A DNA stretch of 64,000 nucleotides. Source: Deinococcus taeanensis (lineage in GTDB: Bacteria; Deinococcota; Deinococci; Deinococcales; Deinococcaceae). The position numbers were made by a program, and so were the translations under genes. This document shows, piece after piece, positions 42,617 through 51,198 of the stretch. The DNA lies in assembly GCF_020229735.1 (NCBI RefSeq), contig NZ_CP083456.1, positions 8,001 through 72,000 on the forward strand. The letters run 5' to 3'. The notes beneath the pieces are model-generated. The model saw only the letters and a list, made by a program, of their open reading frames with translations. It did not search any database and was not told the DNA's origin. Position 1 is the stretch's first letter. The number at the start of each line of letters is the position of its first letter.

Positions 42617-43663
42617 TCAGGGCTGCTGGCGCAGGGCGTGCGCGAGCGTCCGGCCCGTCACTTCCAGCAACGCCCGGTCCTGCAGCCGCCAGCGGTCCAC
42701 GTCGTTCACGGCGGCGCGCAGCGCCAGCAGCAGCCGCTGCGCGCCGCCTGCCGTCCCGAGCGGCACGGCCGCCACCTGCGTCACCCCGGCGCGCGCCAGG
42801 CGCACGATCACGTCCGGCCGGGACGCGTAGTCCTCGATGTACAGCGGCTCCTGCCGGTCCCGCAGCGCCTCGAGGGGGGCGGCCGTGCCGAACAGCAGCG
42901 CCGCGCGCAGCCCGTCCAGGTCCGCCGGCGCCGCGCGGGCGGCCCCCAGTACCTGCGCGCGCAGGTCCCCGCCCGCCCAGGTGAGGACCGCCATGACGTC
43001 GGCCGCCGCCGCCTCGCGGATCAGGCCCGCGGCGTTCTCCAGCGCGTCGTCGACCGGCAGGCCGAGGGTCATGAGACTGGTGACGCCCTCCACCACCCGC
43101 GCCTGGTCGAGGGTGCGGCGGTACTCCTCGGCGAGCCGGCGCTGCGCGTCGGCGCAGCGCGCCGCTTCGAGGCGTTCGCGGCGCAGCTCGAGCTCCTGCA
43201 TGGCGATCGCCGCGAGGTCCTGCAGGCACGCGAGGTCCTCCGGGGACAGGGTGTGCGGGCGGGAGTCGGTGACGCACAGCGTGCCGATGCGGTGCCCGGC
43301 CGGGGTCACGAGCGGCGCGCCGGCATACATGTGAATGTGCGGGTCACCGGTCACCATCGGGTTGTTCCGGAACCGCGGGTCGGCCGGGGCGTTCTCGATG
43401 ACGAACGGGACGTCCCCGCCGATGGTCCAGGCGCAGAACGACTCCTGGCGCGGCGCCTCGGCGGCGCTGAGGCCCACCATGGCCTTGCTCCACTGCCGGT
43501 ACTGGTCGATGAGGTTGATGACGGCGACGGGCGTGCTCAGGAGGCGGGCGGCGAGGCGGGTCACGCGGTCAAACGGCTCCTCGCGCGCCGTGTCGAGCAC
43601 CTGGTAGCGCGCCAGGTCCAGCAGCCGGGCCGCCTCGTCGGAAGGCACAGGGGCGGAAGTCAC
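42617..43663 (-). CDS. Two-GAF-domain signalling protein
   Basis: The protein has 348 residues. GAF 1 (about 12-165) reads RYQVLDTAREEPFDRVTRLA, then QESFCAWTIGGDVPFVIENA and AGAPLVTPAGHRIGTLCV. This is the common stand-alone Deinococcus/cyanobacterial GAF with the conserved FC segment. A coiled-coil linker (about 165-195) leads to GAF 2 (about 195-345), ending in a short helix without an output domain. It may act as a soluble sensor for the kinase downstream at 43803-45341. The start is GTG at 43663, six bases after TATGCT, so it is probably leaderless. Confidence 0.85.
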   Translation of the reverse strand: MTSAPVPSDEAARLLDLARYQVLDTAREEPFDRVTRLAARLLSTPVAVINLIDQYRQWSKAMVGLSAAEAPRQESFCAWTIGGDVPFVIENAPADPRFRNNPMVTGDPHIHMYAGAPLVTPAGHRIGTLCVTDSRPHTLSPEDLACLQDLAAIAMQELELRRERLEAARCADAQRRLAEEYRRTLDQARVVEGVTSLMTLGLPVDDALENAAGLIREAAAADVMAVLTWAGGDLRAQVLGAARAAPADLDGLRAALLFGTAAPLEALRDRQEPLYIEDYASRPDVIVRLARAGVTQVAAVPLGTAGGAQRLLLALRAAVNDVDRWRLQDRALLEVTGRTLAHALRQQP

Positions 43664-43669
43664 CCCTGG

Positions 43670-43675
43670 AGCATA
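43670..43675 (-). promoter_or_regulatory. -10 box for a leaderless GAF-protein transcript
   Basis: TATGCT on the minus strand, six bases before GTG 43663. The intervening bases CCAGGG nearly match those before the kinase start at 33539 (TCAGGG). Confidence 0.45.
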
Positions 43676-43802
43676 CGCCGCAGCGGCCTGGGCCGTTCAC
43701 GAATTTTTCCCTTCCCTGGCCAGATGCGTCCGCCCGGGGCTCACGCCGTGCGGGGCCACAGGCGGCCGGCACCCGCGGGTTGAGCGCCCGGACCCCGGCG
43801 TT

Positions 43803-45341
43803 TCAGGCGCCGGCCTCGGCGCCCGGCATCGTGAAGTGAAAGGTGCTGCCCTCCCCGGGCACGCTCTCCACCCACAGCTGCCCGCCATGCTCCTCCACGA
43901 TCTTGCGGCTGATGGCCAGCCCCAGCCCGCTGCCCGCGAACTGCTCCTGCGTGTGCAGCCGCTGAAACACCTCGAAGATGCGCTCCTGGTGCTCCGGGGC
44001 GATGCCGATGCCGTTGTCGCGGACGGTGACGTGCACCAGGCCGCCCTCCGGGCGCGCCTGCACGCACACCTGCGGCGCCCGGCCGGGCGGCTGGAATTTC
44101 ACGGCGTTCCCCAGCAGGTTCAGCAGCACCTGATGCAACTGCACCGGGTCGGTCTGCAGCGGCGGCAGCGGCCCGGCCTGCACGGCCGCGCCCCGGTCCT
44201 GCAGCGTGCTGCTCAGGTCCCGCAGCACGCCCTCCAGGACCTCCTGCGCGTTCACGGGGCCGCGCGTCCGCTCCTGGCCCACCCGGCTGTACGTCAGCAG
44301 GTCGTCGACCAGCTGGTTCATCCGGCCGGCTGCGTCCACCGTCACGCGGATGTACTCCCGGGCCCGGTCGTCAAGCTGCGCGCCGGCGCGCCGTTCCAGC
44401 AGCTGCAGAAAATTCACGACCGTCCGGATCGGGGCTTTCAGGTCGTGCGACGCCACGCTCGCGAACTGCGTGAGTTCCTGATTGGACCGCTCGAGCTGCC
44501 GGGTGCGTTCCCGCACGCGCTCCTCAAGCTGCGCGTTCACGGCCCGCAGGGCCTCCTGCGTGTCGCGCTGCTCAGTCACGTCGATCTGCACGCCGTCCCA
44601 CACTTCCCGCCCGTCCGGCAGCGTGCGCCGCTGCGACGCGAGGCGCATCCAGCGGCGCGCGCCGTCCGGCAGGCAGAACGGCACTTCCACCTCGAACGGC
44701 TGCCCCGTCTGCACGGCGCTCGCCTCGGCGGCCAGCAGGTGCGCCGCGGCGCGCGGGTCAATCCGGCGGAACAGCGTGTCCGGTGCGGCGTACACCTCCG
44801 CGGGCGTCACGCCGTTCAGGCGCTCCACGTTCGCGCTGACGTACAGAACGCCGGTCCGGCCGCCCGGACTTCCCTCCGCCTGGTACGTCATGGCGCCTGG
44901 CAGGTTGTCTGACAGCGCCCGGAGCTGCGCCTCGCGTTCCTCCAGCGCCTGGTGCGCCGCCTGGATGCGCCGCAGCGCCTCAAGCCGGTTCGAGCCGAGC
45001 CAGCTGACCGCCGCCCCCACCACGAGGAACACCACCAGACTCACCGCCTGCGGCACAGGCTGCAGGCGCCATGCGGGCGCGGTGATCAGCACGTTGACGC
45101 CCGCGGCGCTCAGCACGGTCGCCAGCAGGCCCGCCCGGAACCCGCCGTTCACGGCGGCGGCCGTGACGGCCAGCAGTGACAGGGTGTAGGGCGCCGTCGT
45201 GGCGAGCGCCGCGTTGAGGGCCAGCCTCACCATCAAGGCCAGCGCGGACGCAATGACCGCCAGAGCGTACGGCGCCGAGCGCCCAGGCACCGGACGCGGC
45301 GCGTTTGCGTCCGGACGGGCGGACAGAGAAGGACGAACCAT
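43803..45341 (-). CDS. Membrane sensor histidine kinase (DUF4118-like, PAS, HisKA, HATPase)
   Basis: The protein has 512 residues. An N-terminal membrane unit (about 23-130, four hydrophobic helices in the KdpD/DUF4118 style) is followed by a coiled coil, PAS (about 145-275, ending WDGVQIDVTEQRDTQEAL), HisKA with SVASHDLKAPIRTVVNFLQL, and HATPase_c with LLGNAVKFQ, RDNGIGI and GSGLGLAIS. The input domain suggests sensing of a membrane or envelope signal. No response regulator is nearby. ATG 45341 is chosen because TATACT lies 11 bases before it, leaving only a few bases of leader. The frame is open to 45461. Confidence 0.9.
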   Translation of the reverse strand: MVRPSLSARPDANAPRPVPGRSAPYALAVIASALALMVRLALNAALATTAPYTLSLLAVTAAAVNGGFRAGLLATVLSAAGVNVLITAPAWRLQPVPQAVSLVVFLVVGAAVSWLGSNRLEALRRIQAAHQALEEREAQLRALSDNLPGAMTYQAEGSPGGRTGVLYVSANVERLNGVTPAEVYAAPDTLFRRIDPRAAAHLLAAEASAVQTGQPFEVEVPFCLPDGARRWMRLASQRRTLPDGREVWDGVQIDVTEQRDTQEALRAVNAQLEERVRERTRQLERSNQELTQFASVASHDLKAPIRTVVNFLQLLERRAGAQLDDRAREYIRVTVDAAGRMNQLVDDLLTYSRVGQERTRGPVNAQEVLEGVLRDLSSTLQDRGAAVQAGPLPPLQTDPVQLHQVLLNLLGNAVKFQPPGRAPQVCVQARPEGGLVHVTVRDNGIGIAPEHQERIFEVFQRLHTQEQFAGSGLGLAISRKIVEEHGGQLWVESVPGEGSTFHFTMPGAEAGA

Positions 45342-45352
45342 ACGGTGCCGGC

Positions 45353-45358
45353 AGTATA
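45353..45358 (-). promoter_or_regulatory. -10 box of the membrane kinase gene
   Basis: TATACT on the minus strand matches the consensus at five of six bases and lies 11 bases before ATG 45341. The leader would be about five bases. Confidence 0.5.
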
Positions 45359-45461
45359 CGGGCGCGGGGCGCGGCCGTGTAGCAGCGCGCCAGGAGAGCG
45401 GCGCGCCAAGGGGGACAGGGCCGGCACCGTCCCCCTTCCTTCCAGCGGCTGAGGCGTTCAT

Positions 45462-46092
45462 GGCCGGAACAATAATGCGCTGCGCCAGCAGGGTGATTGG
45501 ATTCCCGGTGCGGTTCTTCTCACCGGGACTCAGCTCGAGCAGCTGCGCGGACAGGCGAGGCGGCCCCGGCGCTCTCGTCGTGCTCCGGCGCCTGCTGGCA
45601 GGCGATCAGGGCCGCTTCCAGGACGTCCGGCGCGGCGCGTCCAGACGCGGGAGCCGCTGCGCTTCCTGCACGGCGCCCTGCCTGCGGAGGTTGACGGCAT
45701 CACCCGGCGGCGTGCAGAGCCAGCTGAGCAACTGCGCCAGACGCCGGCTCTGCACGCTGGACCTGCCGGTGCGTCTGGGTAATGTGCAGGGAGAGGCCCT
45801 GCAGCAAGGTCCAGGCGGCTGGACGCCTGCGCAGCCAGCTCTATCCTGCCACCCGGCGCTCTCGATGTTCTGGAGCTGGTCGAGAAACAGGACGGTCAGG
45901 TCCTGCCTCTGCAGTCGCGTGGTTCATCACCTGGCGCGCCGTGTGAACGGCCAGCTGATGGCCATGAAGTCCAGCACAGAAGCGTAAAGGTCCTGCTTTG
46001 GCCTGAACTTCATGAGTACTTTCCGGCCCGGGCGTTCCCGGGGCCGGGCGCTGCGGGGAGGGGGCGGGCGGGCCGGAAGACGTGGGGCGCAG
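45462..46092. other. About 630 bases without a credible gene
   Basis: This stretch lies between the membrane kinase and the hairpin at 46093-46150. Both strands yield only low-complexity open frames. A short minus-strand stretch near 45930-46010 reads like coding sequence (FRPKQDLYASVLDFMAISW) but has no supported start and no recognised family. Confidence 0.45.
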
Positions 46093-46150
46093 CCCATCAG
46101 GCAAAGCAGCAGTCGGCCCGGAGGCCGCCTGCTGTGCTTTGCCTGATGGG
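46093..46150. terminator. Long hairpin abutting the WGxxG gene stop
   Basis: CCCATCAGGCAAAGCA and its exact complement (16-bp arms) enclose a GC-rich inner loop that itself pairs in part. It begins two bases after the stop codon of the 190-residue surface protein. There is no T run, but the strength and position suit a terminator or 3' stabiliser. Confidence 0.6.
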
Positions 46151-46152
46151 GC

Positions 46153-46725
46153 TTAGCGCGGGGGCGTGGTGTGCGTGGTGGTGTTGGTGTGCACGGTCGT
46201 GGCGGGCTTGCGGCGCATGCCGGCAAGCCCGGCGAGACCCAGCAGGCCAAGCCAGCCCCAGCTGGTGTCGTCGTTGTCGGTCTGCGTCTGGGTGGTGGTG
46301 GTGTCAGTGGTGGTTGTGGTGGCGGCAGTGTCCGTGCTGGTCGCGTCGGTGCTCGTGGCGTCCGTGGCGGCGGTATCGGTGGCGGTGTCCGTGCTGGTCG
46401 CCTCGGTGGTGGACGTGTCGGTACTTGTCGTGTCCGTTGCCGTATCGGTGCTGGTCGTGTCCGTGCTGGTCGTGTCGGTCGCGGTGTCGGTGGTGCCTGC
46501 GGTGTCGGTTCCAGTCGCGTCCGTGCCTGTGGTGTCCGTTCCGGTCGTGTCGGTGGTGTCCGTACTTGTGGCGTCCGTCCCGGTGGTGTCGGTCCCAGTG
46601 GTGTCCGTGCTGGTCGTGTCGGTGGTCGTGGTGTCCGTGGTGGTGTTGGTGTCCTGTGCAAGGGCCGGCAGTGGAGCGGCGGCCAGCATCAGCACGAGGA
46701 ACGCTTTCGTGGCGGTGTGGGTCAT
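46153..46725 (-). CDS. Secreted Thr/Asp-repeat protein with WGxxGxxG C-terminal anchor
   Basis: The protein has 190 residues from ATG 46725, preceded by AGGAGG. The signal peptide (about 1-23) ends PLPALAQ. Residues 24-145 are built almost only of Thr, Asp, Ser, Ala and Gly in six-residue units of the TDTTST/TDATGT kind, so they are acidic and disordered. The C-terminus has DDTSWGWLGLLGLAGLAGMR..., the WGxxGxxG sorting motif with a basic end, and then a Thr/His-rich tail. It is probably exported and anchored in the envelope, as a spacer or glycosylated (Thr-rich) surface protein. The next gene (XRE) is separate. Confidence 0.8.
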   Translation of the reverse strand: MTHTATKAFLVLMLAAAPLPALAQDTNTTTDTTTTDTTSTDTTGTDTTGTDATSTDTTDTTGTDTTGTDATGTDTAGTTDTATDTTSTDTTSTDTATDTTSTDTSTTEATSTDTATDTAATDATSTDATSTDTAATTTTTDTTTTQTQTDNDDTSWGWLGLLGLAGLAGMRRKPATTVHTNTTTHTTPPR

Positions 46726-46981
46726 GAGGTTTCCTCCTGAGGGCAGCATGGCACGCTCATGAAGCGGCGAACAGCCCGACAATATTGACGGACCATGCAT
46801 CTTTTCCTCACACCCGCCCGCCACGGCGGAGCGCGCTTGATCCCGGCGGGCCTACATCCTGGCGCGCCTCAGTAACGCCCGAGAGGGCGACGTGTCAGGT
46901 GGACACCGGTGGGTTGGCGCCCATGCACTTGACGCCGCTGCGCCCCCCAACTGCGCGCCCATCAGGCGCGGGCGGGGGTGG

Positions 46982-47434
46982 TCAGGACCGCTGGGTGAGA
47001 GTTTCGGCGAGCTTTTCGTACTCCTCGGGGATGTTGTTCACGCCCTGTTCCCAGGCCTGTACGGTTTTGATGCTGACGCCCAGGGCGTGCGCCCAGTCGG
47101 TCTGGTTCAGGCCGAGGGTCTGCCGGGCCGTGTGGACGCGGCGGGCGCGGTGAATGTGCAGGTGTTCGTGCCAGTACCCGAGCGTGAGCTGCGTCTGCGC
47201 GGCGTCGCCGAGTGGTGGGTCGGCCGGGTCGGGAACGTGGGCAGTGATGGCCTGCCAGCGGCGGATCAGCGGGGCGTCCCAGGTGGGGACCTGCGGGTGG
47301 AGGCGGCTGATGAGCGCGGCGGGACGGGTGCGGGCGAGTTCGGTGAGGGCCGGGTCAAGCTGGGTGGCGGCCTCGGCGGCGGCGAGGAGTTGACCGATGC
47401 GGAAGGCGGCGGGCCGGCGGGCGGCGCCGCTCAT
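46982..47434 (-). CDS. XRE-type regulator with an N-terminal domain resembling the Cas8c/Csd1 tail
   Basis: The protein has 150 residues. The C-terminal helix-turn-helix (about 100-138) reads ARQTLGLNQTDWAHALGVS with VQAWEQG, a normal XRE domain. The first 90 residues (FRIGQLLAAAEAATQLDPAL, ARTRPAALISRLHPQVPTW, then QTQLTLGYWHEH) resemble the end of type I-C Csd1 proteins, where RLL..LE, a Pro-rich loop and LGYYHQ occur in that order. The likeness is by eye only. The start ATG has no own ribosome site; it overlaps the stop of a nine-residue frame. No cas genes or repeats are nearby. Confidence 0.7.
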   Translation of the reverse strand: MSGAARRPAAFRIGQLLAAAEAATQLDPALTELARTRPAALISRLHPQVPTWDAPLIRRWQAITAHVPDPADPPLGDAAQTQLTLGYWHEHLHIHRARRVHTARQTLGLNQTDWAHALGVSIKTVQAWEQGVNNIPEEYEKLAETLTQRS

Positions 47435-47460
47435 GTGGAGGGGGGATGGGGAGCGGTCAT
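47431..47460 (-). CDS. Nine-residue leader ORF before the XRE gene
   Basis: A good CAGGAGA site lies six bases before an ATG at 47460. The nine-codon frame ends in a TGA that overlaps the ATG of the regulator (ATGA). The regulator's own upstream bases are C-rich and cannot pair with the ribosome, so it is probably translated by re-initiation, like the MBL gene at 15365. Confidence 0.4.
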   Translation of the reverse strand: MTAPHPPST

Positions 47461-47501
47461 GGCGGTCTCCTGTTGAAGGGGGGGCACTGCGAACAGCAGA
47501 A

Positions 47502-47513
47502 GTTGACGTCAAC
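47502..47513. promoter_or_regulatory. 12-bp palindrome, possible XRE operator
   Basis: GTTGACGTCAAC is perfectly self-complementary and lies about 45 bases before the leader ORF, within an AT-richer stretch (47510-47550). That is where the regulator's promoter should be. Confidence 0.4.
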
Positions 47514-47596
47514 AAGGATATATCAAAGGGAATAACCGAAGTTATAAAAGTACACCACCGGTCTGAGCTCTGCCGGGTTAGGGTTGGTTGTTCCAA

Positions 47597-48591
47597 AGCG
47601 GGTGATTGGCACCAGAGCGCTCAAAGCTTAGGGCCTCCTGGTCCGCAGCGTGAATGGCTCCCGTTCGGTGGTGTGGCCTGGGCGTACGCTGTGGCTGTTT
47701 GGCAACCGCCCGGGCTTACGGCTTCCGCAGCGCCCCTACAACTATCCGGAACGACCCCTGCACTTGGCCGTTACCAAAAGTCGCCGCGCAGAGCGCCCAA
47801 GCCAGCACTGCAGGTCACAGGAGGCAGGCGGACCCAGCACCGCACTGCTCCTTGACTGCTCTTTGCGTAGGCTTCCGGTGCACGGGGCCCCGGCCGGCAG
47901 CAGCCATACCTCACGTGCCAGGCAGGTATAAGCCAAAGCACCGAAGAACAGAGGAACAAGGAAGGCCACAGGGCTGATCACTCGGGTTGCCGAGTACCCG
48001 GACGCCCGGGACTATCAGTGAATCACAGCGTGACAGCCCACGGTCAGCAGATAGCACAAGCGCCAGACACTCCAACCCGCACCGCACAGAGGACCGCCGT
48101 CACTCTTCCAGAGCCTGAGCGGCCCCTGGCCCACCGCGCCGCGGCAGCTGGCTTGCTGCGGACGCTCAGGCCCGGACTCTCCCCCACCCGTCACACCCTG
48201 GACATTCAGGCCGCCCGGCGGCGCAGTCGTGTGAATCCGAGGTGGAGCTGCAGCGCCAGACCTGATCTGGAGGGACCGCACGGATGAGGTCTTGAAGGTC
48301 TCCTGATGAGCAGTCGGCGCGTCTGACCTGCGGAGTGCACCGATTCCGAATGAGCAGTCGGCGCGTCTGACCTGCGGAGTGCCCCGATTCCGATGTTGAG
48401 CAGGCCTGAGCAACAGCAGCAAGGAACAGCATGCCAGGGAAGTCCGGGGACAGCGCTATTTCATAACTCCGGTTGTATCGCTTGAAGATCAAGACCTGAC
48501 AGCGGCACGTCCCGTGCCAGATGAGCCCCGCCTTAAGCCCCGTAAGTCAAAGCGGCTCCCCCGTTGCCCGCAAGCTGCTGACGATCAGGGC
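47597..48591. other. 1 kb without a credible gene; holds a tandem duplication
   Basis: This stretch separates the XRE gene and the CheB remnant. Lower GC patches and the 44-bp duplication (48306-48393) suggest old insertion or deletion events. A minus-strand stretch near 48400-48490 reads FKRYNRSYEIALSPDFPGML and looks like part of a real protein, perhaps a transposase end, but no family can be named. Confidence 0.45.
48306..48393. repeat. 44-bp tandem duplication
   Basis: Two adjacent copies (48306-48349 and 48350-48393) start ATGAGCAGTCGGCGCGTC and end CCGATTCCGA. They differ at one position (A versus C). Confidence 0.9.
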
Positions 48592-49614
48592 ATGACCGCT
48601 CCTCTCGTGGTGATCGGCGGGTCCGCCGGCGCGCTCGACCCGCTGCGCGAGATTGTCGCCCAGCTGCCACCGGACTTTCCGGCCCCGGTCCTGATCGTGG
48701 TGCACGTCTCCCCCGACTACCCGAGCCACCTGCCTGAGCGCCTGACCCGCTGCGGGCCTCTGCCCGCCCGGCACCCGCAGGACGGTGAACCGCTGCGGCC
48801 CGGGTGCCTGTTCGTCGCGCCGCCGGACCATCACCTGCTCACCACCCGCGACCCGAAGGAGAACCGCTCCCGGCCTTCCAATAACGTGCTGTTCCGGTCG
48901 GCCGCCGCCAGCCACGGCGCGGGCACCACCGGCGTGATGCTCAGCGGGCTGCTGGACGACGGCACGTCGGGCCTGTAGACCATCAAGCAGCTGGGGGGGC
49001 GCGCGGTCGTGCAGCATCCCGAGGACGCGGCGTACCCCGCCATGCCGCTCAGTGCCCTGCGGAGCGTGCCGGTGGACCACATCGTTCCCGCCGCGGGCAT
49101 CGCGCCGGCGCTGGGCGCGCTGATCACGGCGCCGGCGCCGCAGGAGGGTCTCATGAATGACGAGCAGCGGCGCCGCCTTGACCTGGAAGTCGCGGTGGCC
49201 CATGAGGACAACGCCTTCGCGTCGGGCCTGCTGACGCCCGGCGCGCTGTCACAGTTCACCCGTCCGGAGTGTCACAGCGTGATGGTGCGCCTGCGCGAAG
49301 GCCAGGCGCTGCGCTTCCGCTGCCACACCGGGCATGCGCACACCGGGGCGAGCCTGCTTAGTGAGCTGCGCGCCTCGGTCGAGGCGAGCCTGTGGAACGC
49401 CGCGCGGGCACTTGATGAGGACGTGATGCTGCTCAAGCACCTCGAGAGGCACCATGAGGACGCCGGGGAGGCGGACCTGGCGCGCGCGTACCGCCAGGAA
49501 GCCCGGGAGGCCCGGGCGCGCGGCCAGCGGCTGCGCCAGGAGGCGCTGCAGGCCACTCAGGGCCCGCCGGCCGCCGGACCGGGTGCGGACGACACACCGG
49601 GAGGCGGACGCTGA
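48592..49614 (+). pseudogene. CheB methylesterase domain interrupted by an amber codon
   Basis: From ATG 48592 the frame encodes a CheB methylesterase without a receiver domain: VVIGGSAGALDPLREIVAQL (catalytic Ser), LIVVHVSPDYPSHLPERL (catalytic His) and GVMLSGLLDDGTSGL (catalytic Asp). Right after it stands TAG (48976-48978) where the family has tryptophan, followed in frame by IKQLGGRAVVQHPEDAAYPA and VDHIVPAAGIAPAL, then a linker LRFRCHTGHAHTGASLL and a coiled coil to 49614. This is the front of a CheB-CheR-PAS fusion. The active site lies before the stop, so a truncated 128-residue product is possible but unlikely to fold. Confidence 0.85.
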
Positions 49615-49658
49615 GGGCGGGGGCGCTACTCCAGCTGGAAAGTGCCGGGATCGCCACG

Positions 49659-50399
49659 TTGTTTCTCGGCAACGTCCTGAAGATCAAGCGCTTCACGCCC
49701 CTGATCGGGACGGTCATCAACCTGATCCAGACGGACGTGGGCCGGCACATCGGTGACATCAACGTGCGGCTGCGGGACGTGGACTTTGAAGGGGACGTCG
49801 CCCGCGTGCTCGACACCCTTCTGCCGTTCGAGACGCCGGTGCAGACCCACGACGGCCGCTGGTTCCTGATGCGCGTCACGCCGTACCGCACCTCCGACAA
49901 TTTCATCGACGGGGCCGCCATAACCTTCACGAACATCGACACTGTCAAGGCGCTTGAGACGAGGCTGGCGTACGCCGGGCGGTACTCGGACGCGCTGCTC
50001 AATGCCATTCTCAACCCGGCGGTGGTGTTCGACGACGACCTGCGGGTGGTCGCGGCGAACCGGGCGTTCTACGAGCTGCTGCGCGTCTCGCCGGAGCAGG
50101 CGCTCGGGCAGCGGCTGCAGACGCTCGGCAGCCGTCAGCTGGACCTGTGGGAGCTTCAGGAGCGGCTCAACGAACTGGTCCTGACCGACGCGCCGCTCAC
50201 GCAGTACGTGATTGACCTGGACGTCCCCGGCACCGGCACTCAGAAAATAAAGGTGGAGGCCTGGACGGTGCTCGCGCCCGACGGCACGCAGGCGCTGCAC
50301 CTGATGACCCTTGAGGACATCACGGCGGTGGTCCGCAGCGTCTCTCGGATGGGCGAGGCCTTCAGCGGCGACGCGCGCCAGGGCGAGCAGGAACGCTGA
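49659..50399 (+). pseudogene. PAS-domain end of a CheB-CheR-PAS protein
   Basis: The frame reads back to about 49614 and starts with SAGIATLFLGN, then VLKIKRFTPLIGTVINLIQT, DVGRHIGDINVRL and DGRWFLMRVTPYRTSDNFID. This is the characteristic PAS that follows CheR in CheB-CheR fusions. A second PAS follows (about 110-240, AILNPAVVFDDDLRVVAANR). The whole CheR methyltransferase and the linker are missing. With the amber-stopped CheB just upstream, this looks like the rear of the same ancestral gene after a deletion. The only start is a weak TTG. Confidence 0.75.
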
Positions 50400-50401
50400 G
50401 G

Positions 50402-50436
50402 CGGGCGGTGCGGGCCGCCCGGCCGGGGCCTCAGCC
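50402..50436. terminator. GC-rich hairpin between convergent genes
   Basis: GGGCGG and CCGCCC around a short loop, enclosed by GAGGC and GCCTC, lie between the convergent PAS remnant and the SDR gene. There is no T run, so it is only a possible bidirectional terminator. Confidence 0.3.
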
Positions 50437-51198
50437 CTGGTCGAGGGGGCGGATCAGGATTTCGTTGACGTTCACGCGCTGCGGCTGCGTCACGGCGTAC
50501 ACGACGGCTGCGGCGATGTCCTCGGCTTCCAGGGGCGTCATGGTGCTGACGCGGCTTTCGTAGGTTTCCCTGGTCTGGGTGTGGGTGATGTGGCCGGTGA
50601 GTTCGGTGGCGACCACGCCGGGTTCGATCACGGTGACGCGGATGCCGCTCAGGCGCACTTCCTGGCGCAGGCCTTCGCTGAAACCGCCGACCGCCCATTT
50701 GGTGGCGCTGTAGCCGGCGCTCGTGGGACTGGCGCCGCGGCCGGAGACCGAGGAGACGTTCACGATGTGCCCGCTGCGCTGGGGCGTCATGATCGCCAGG
50801 GCGGCGTGGGTGAGGGTCATCAGCGCGCGGACGTTCAGGTCCAGCATGCGCTCCCAGTCGCTCAGGTCCGCGCCGGTGACCGGGCCGAGCAGCATCAGCC
50901 CGGCGTTGTTCACGAGGATGTCCAGCCGGCCGAGGGCGGCGGCCGTCTGCTGCGCGGCCACCTGGGCCTGGCCGGGCTGGGCGAGGTCGAGGGCGCAGAC
51001 GTGCGCCTGTCCGCCCTGCGCGCGGATGTCGGCGGCGAGCTGCTCGAGCCGGTCGGCGCGCCGGGCGACGAGCGCGACGGCGGCGCCTTCGAGGGCCAGG
51101 GCGCGGGCGGTGGCTTCTCCGATGCCGCTGGAGGCGCCGGTCACGAGCGCCACCTTGCCGGTCAGCCGGCGTTGCGTTGCTTGGGTTGCTTGAGTCAT
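50431..51198 (-). CDS. SDR family NAD(P)-dependent oxidoreductase (YdfG-like)
   Basis: The 255-residue classical short-chain dehydrogenase has the cofactor loop TGASSGIGEATARALA, the NNAG motif in DILVNNAGLMLLGPV, the catalytic serine in VNVSSVSGRGA and YSATK. The end MTPLEAEDIAAAVVYAVTQP with VNVNEILIRP is the typical ending of the YdfG/serine-dehydrogenase-like group that reduces or oxidises small hydroxy acids. It overlaps the M32 carboxypeptidase stop by four bases, so the two are co-translated. Confidence 0.93.
   Translation of the reverse strand: MTQATQATQRRLTGKVALVTGASSGIGEATARALALEGAAVALVARRADRLEQLAADIRAQGGQAHVCALDLAQPGQAQVAAQQTAAALGRLDILVNNAGLMLLGPVTGADLSDWERMLDLNVRALMTLTHAALAIMTPQRSGHIVNVSSVSGRGASPTSAGYSATKWAVGGFSEGLRQEVRLSGIRVTVIEPGVVATELTGHITHTQTRETYESRVSTMTPLEAEDIAAAVVYAVTQPQRVNVNEILIRPLDQG

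Noticed and set aside
46170..46670. Repetitive DNA that could be mistaken for a CRISPR or satellite array
   Set aside because: The repeat is a degenerate 6-codon pattern inside one reading frame with a signal peptide and a C-terminal anchor. There are no regular spacers.
46982..47434. Possible type I-C CRISPR locus because of the Csd1-like segment
   Set aside because: There are no cas3, cas5, cas7, cas4, cas1 or cas2 genes and no repeat-spacer array anywhere in the window.
48976..48978. Amber codon in cheB as a pyrrolysine or readthrough site
   Set aside because: The family has tryptophan here (TGG to TAG is one change), the CheR domain downstream is deleted, and nothing around it suggests recoding.
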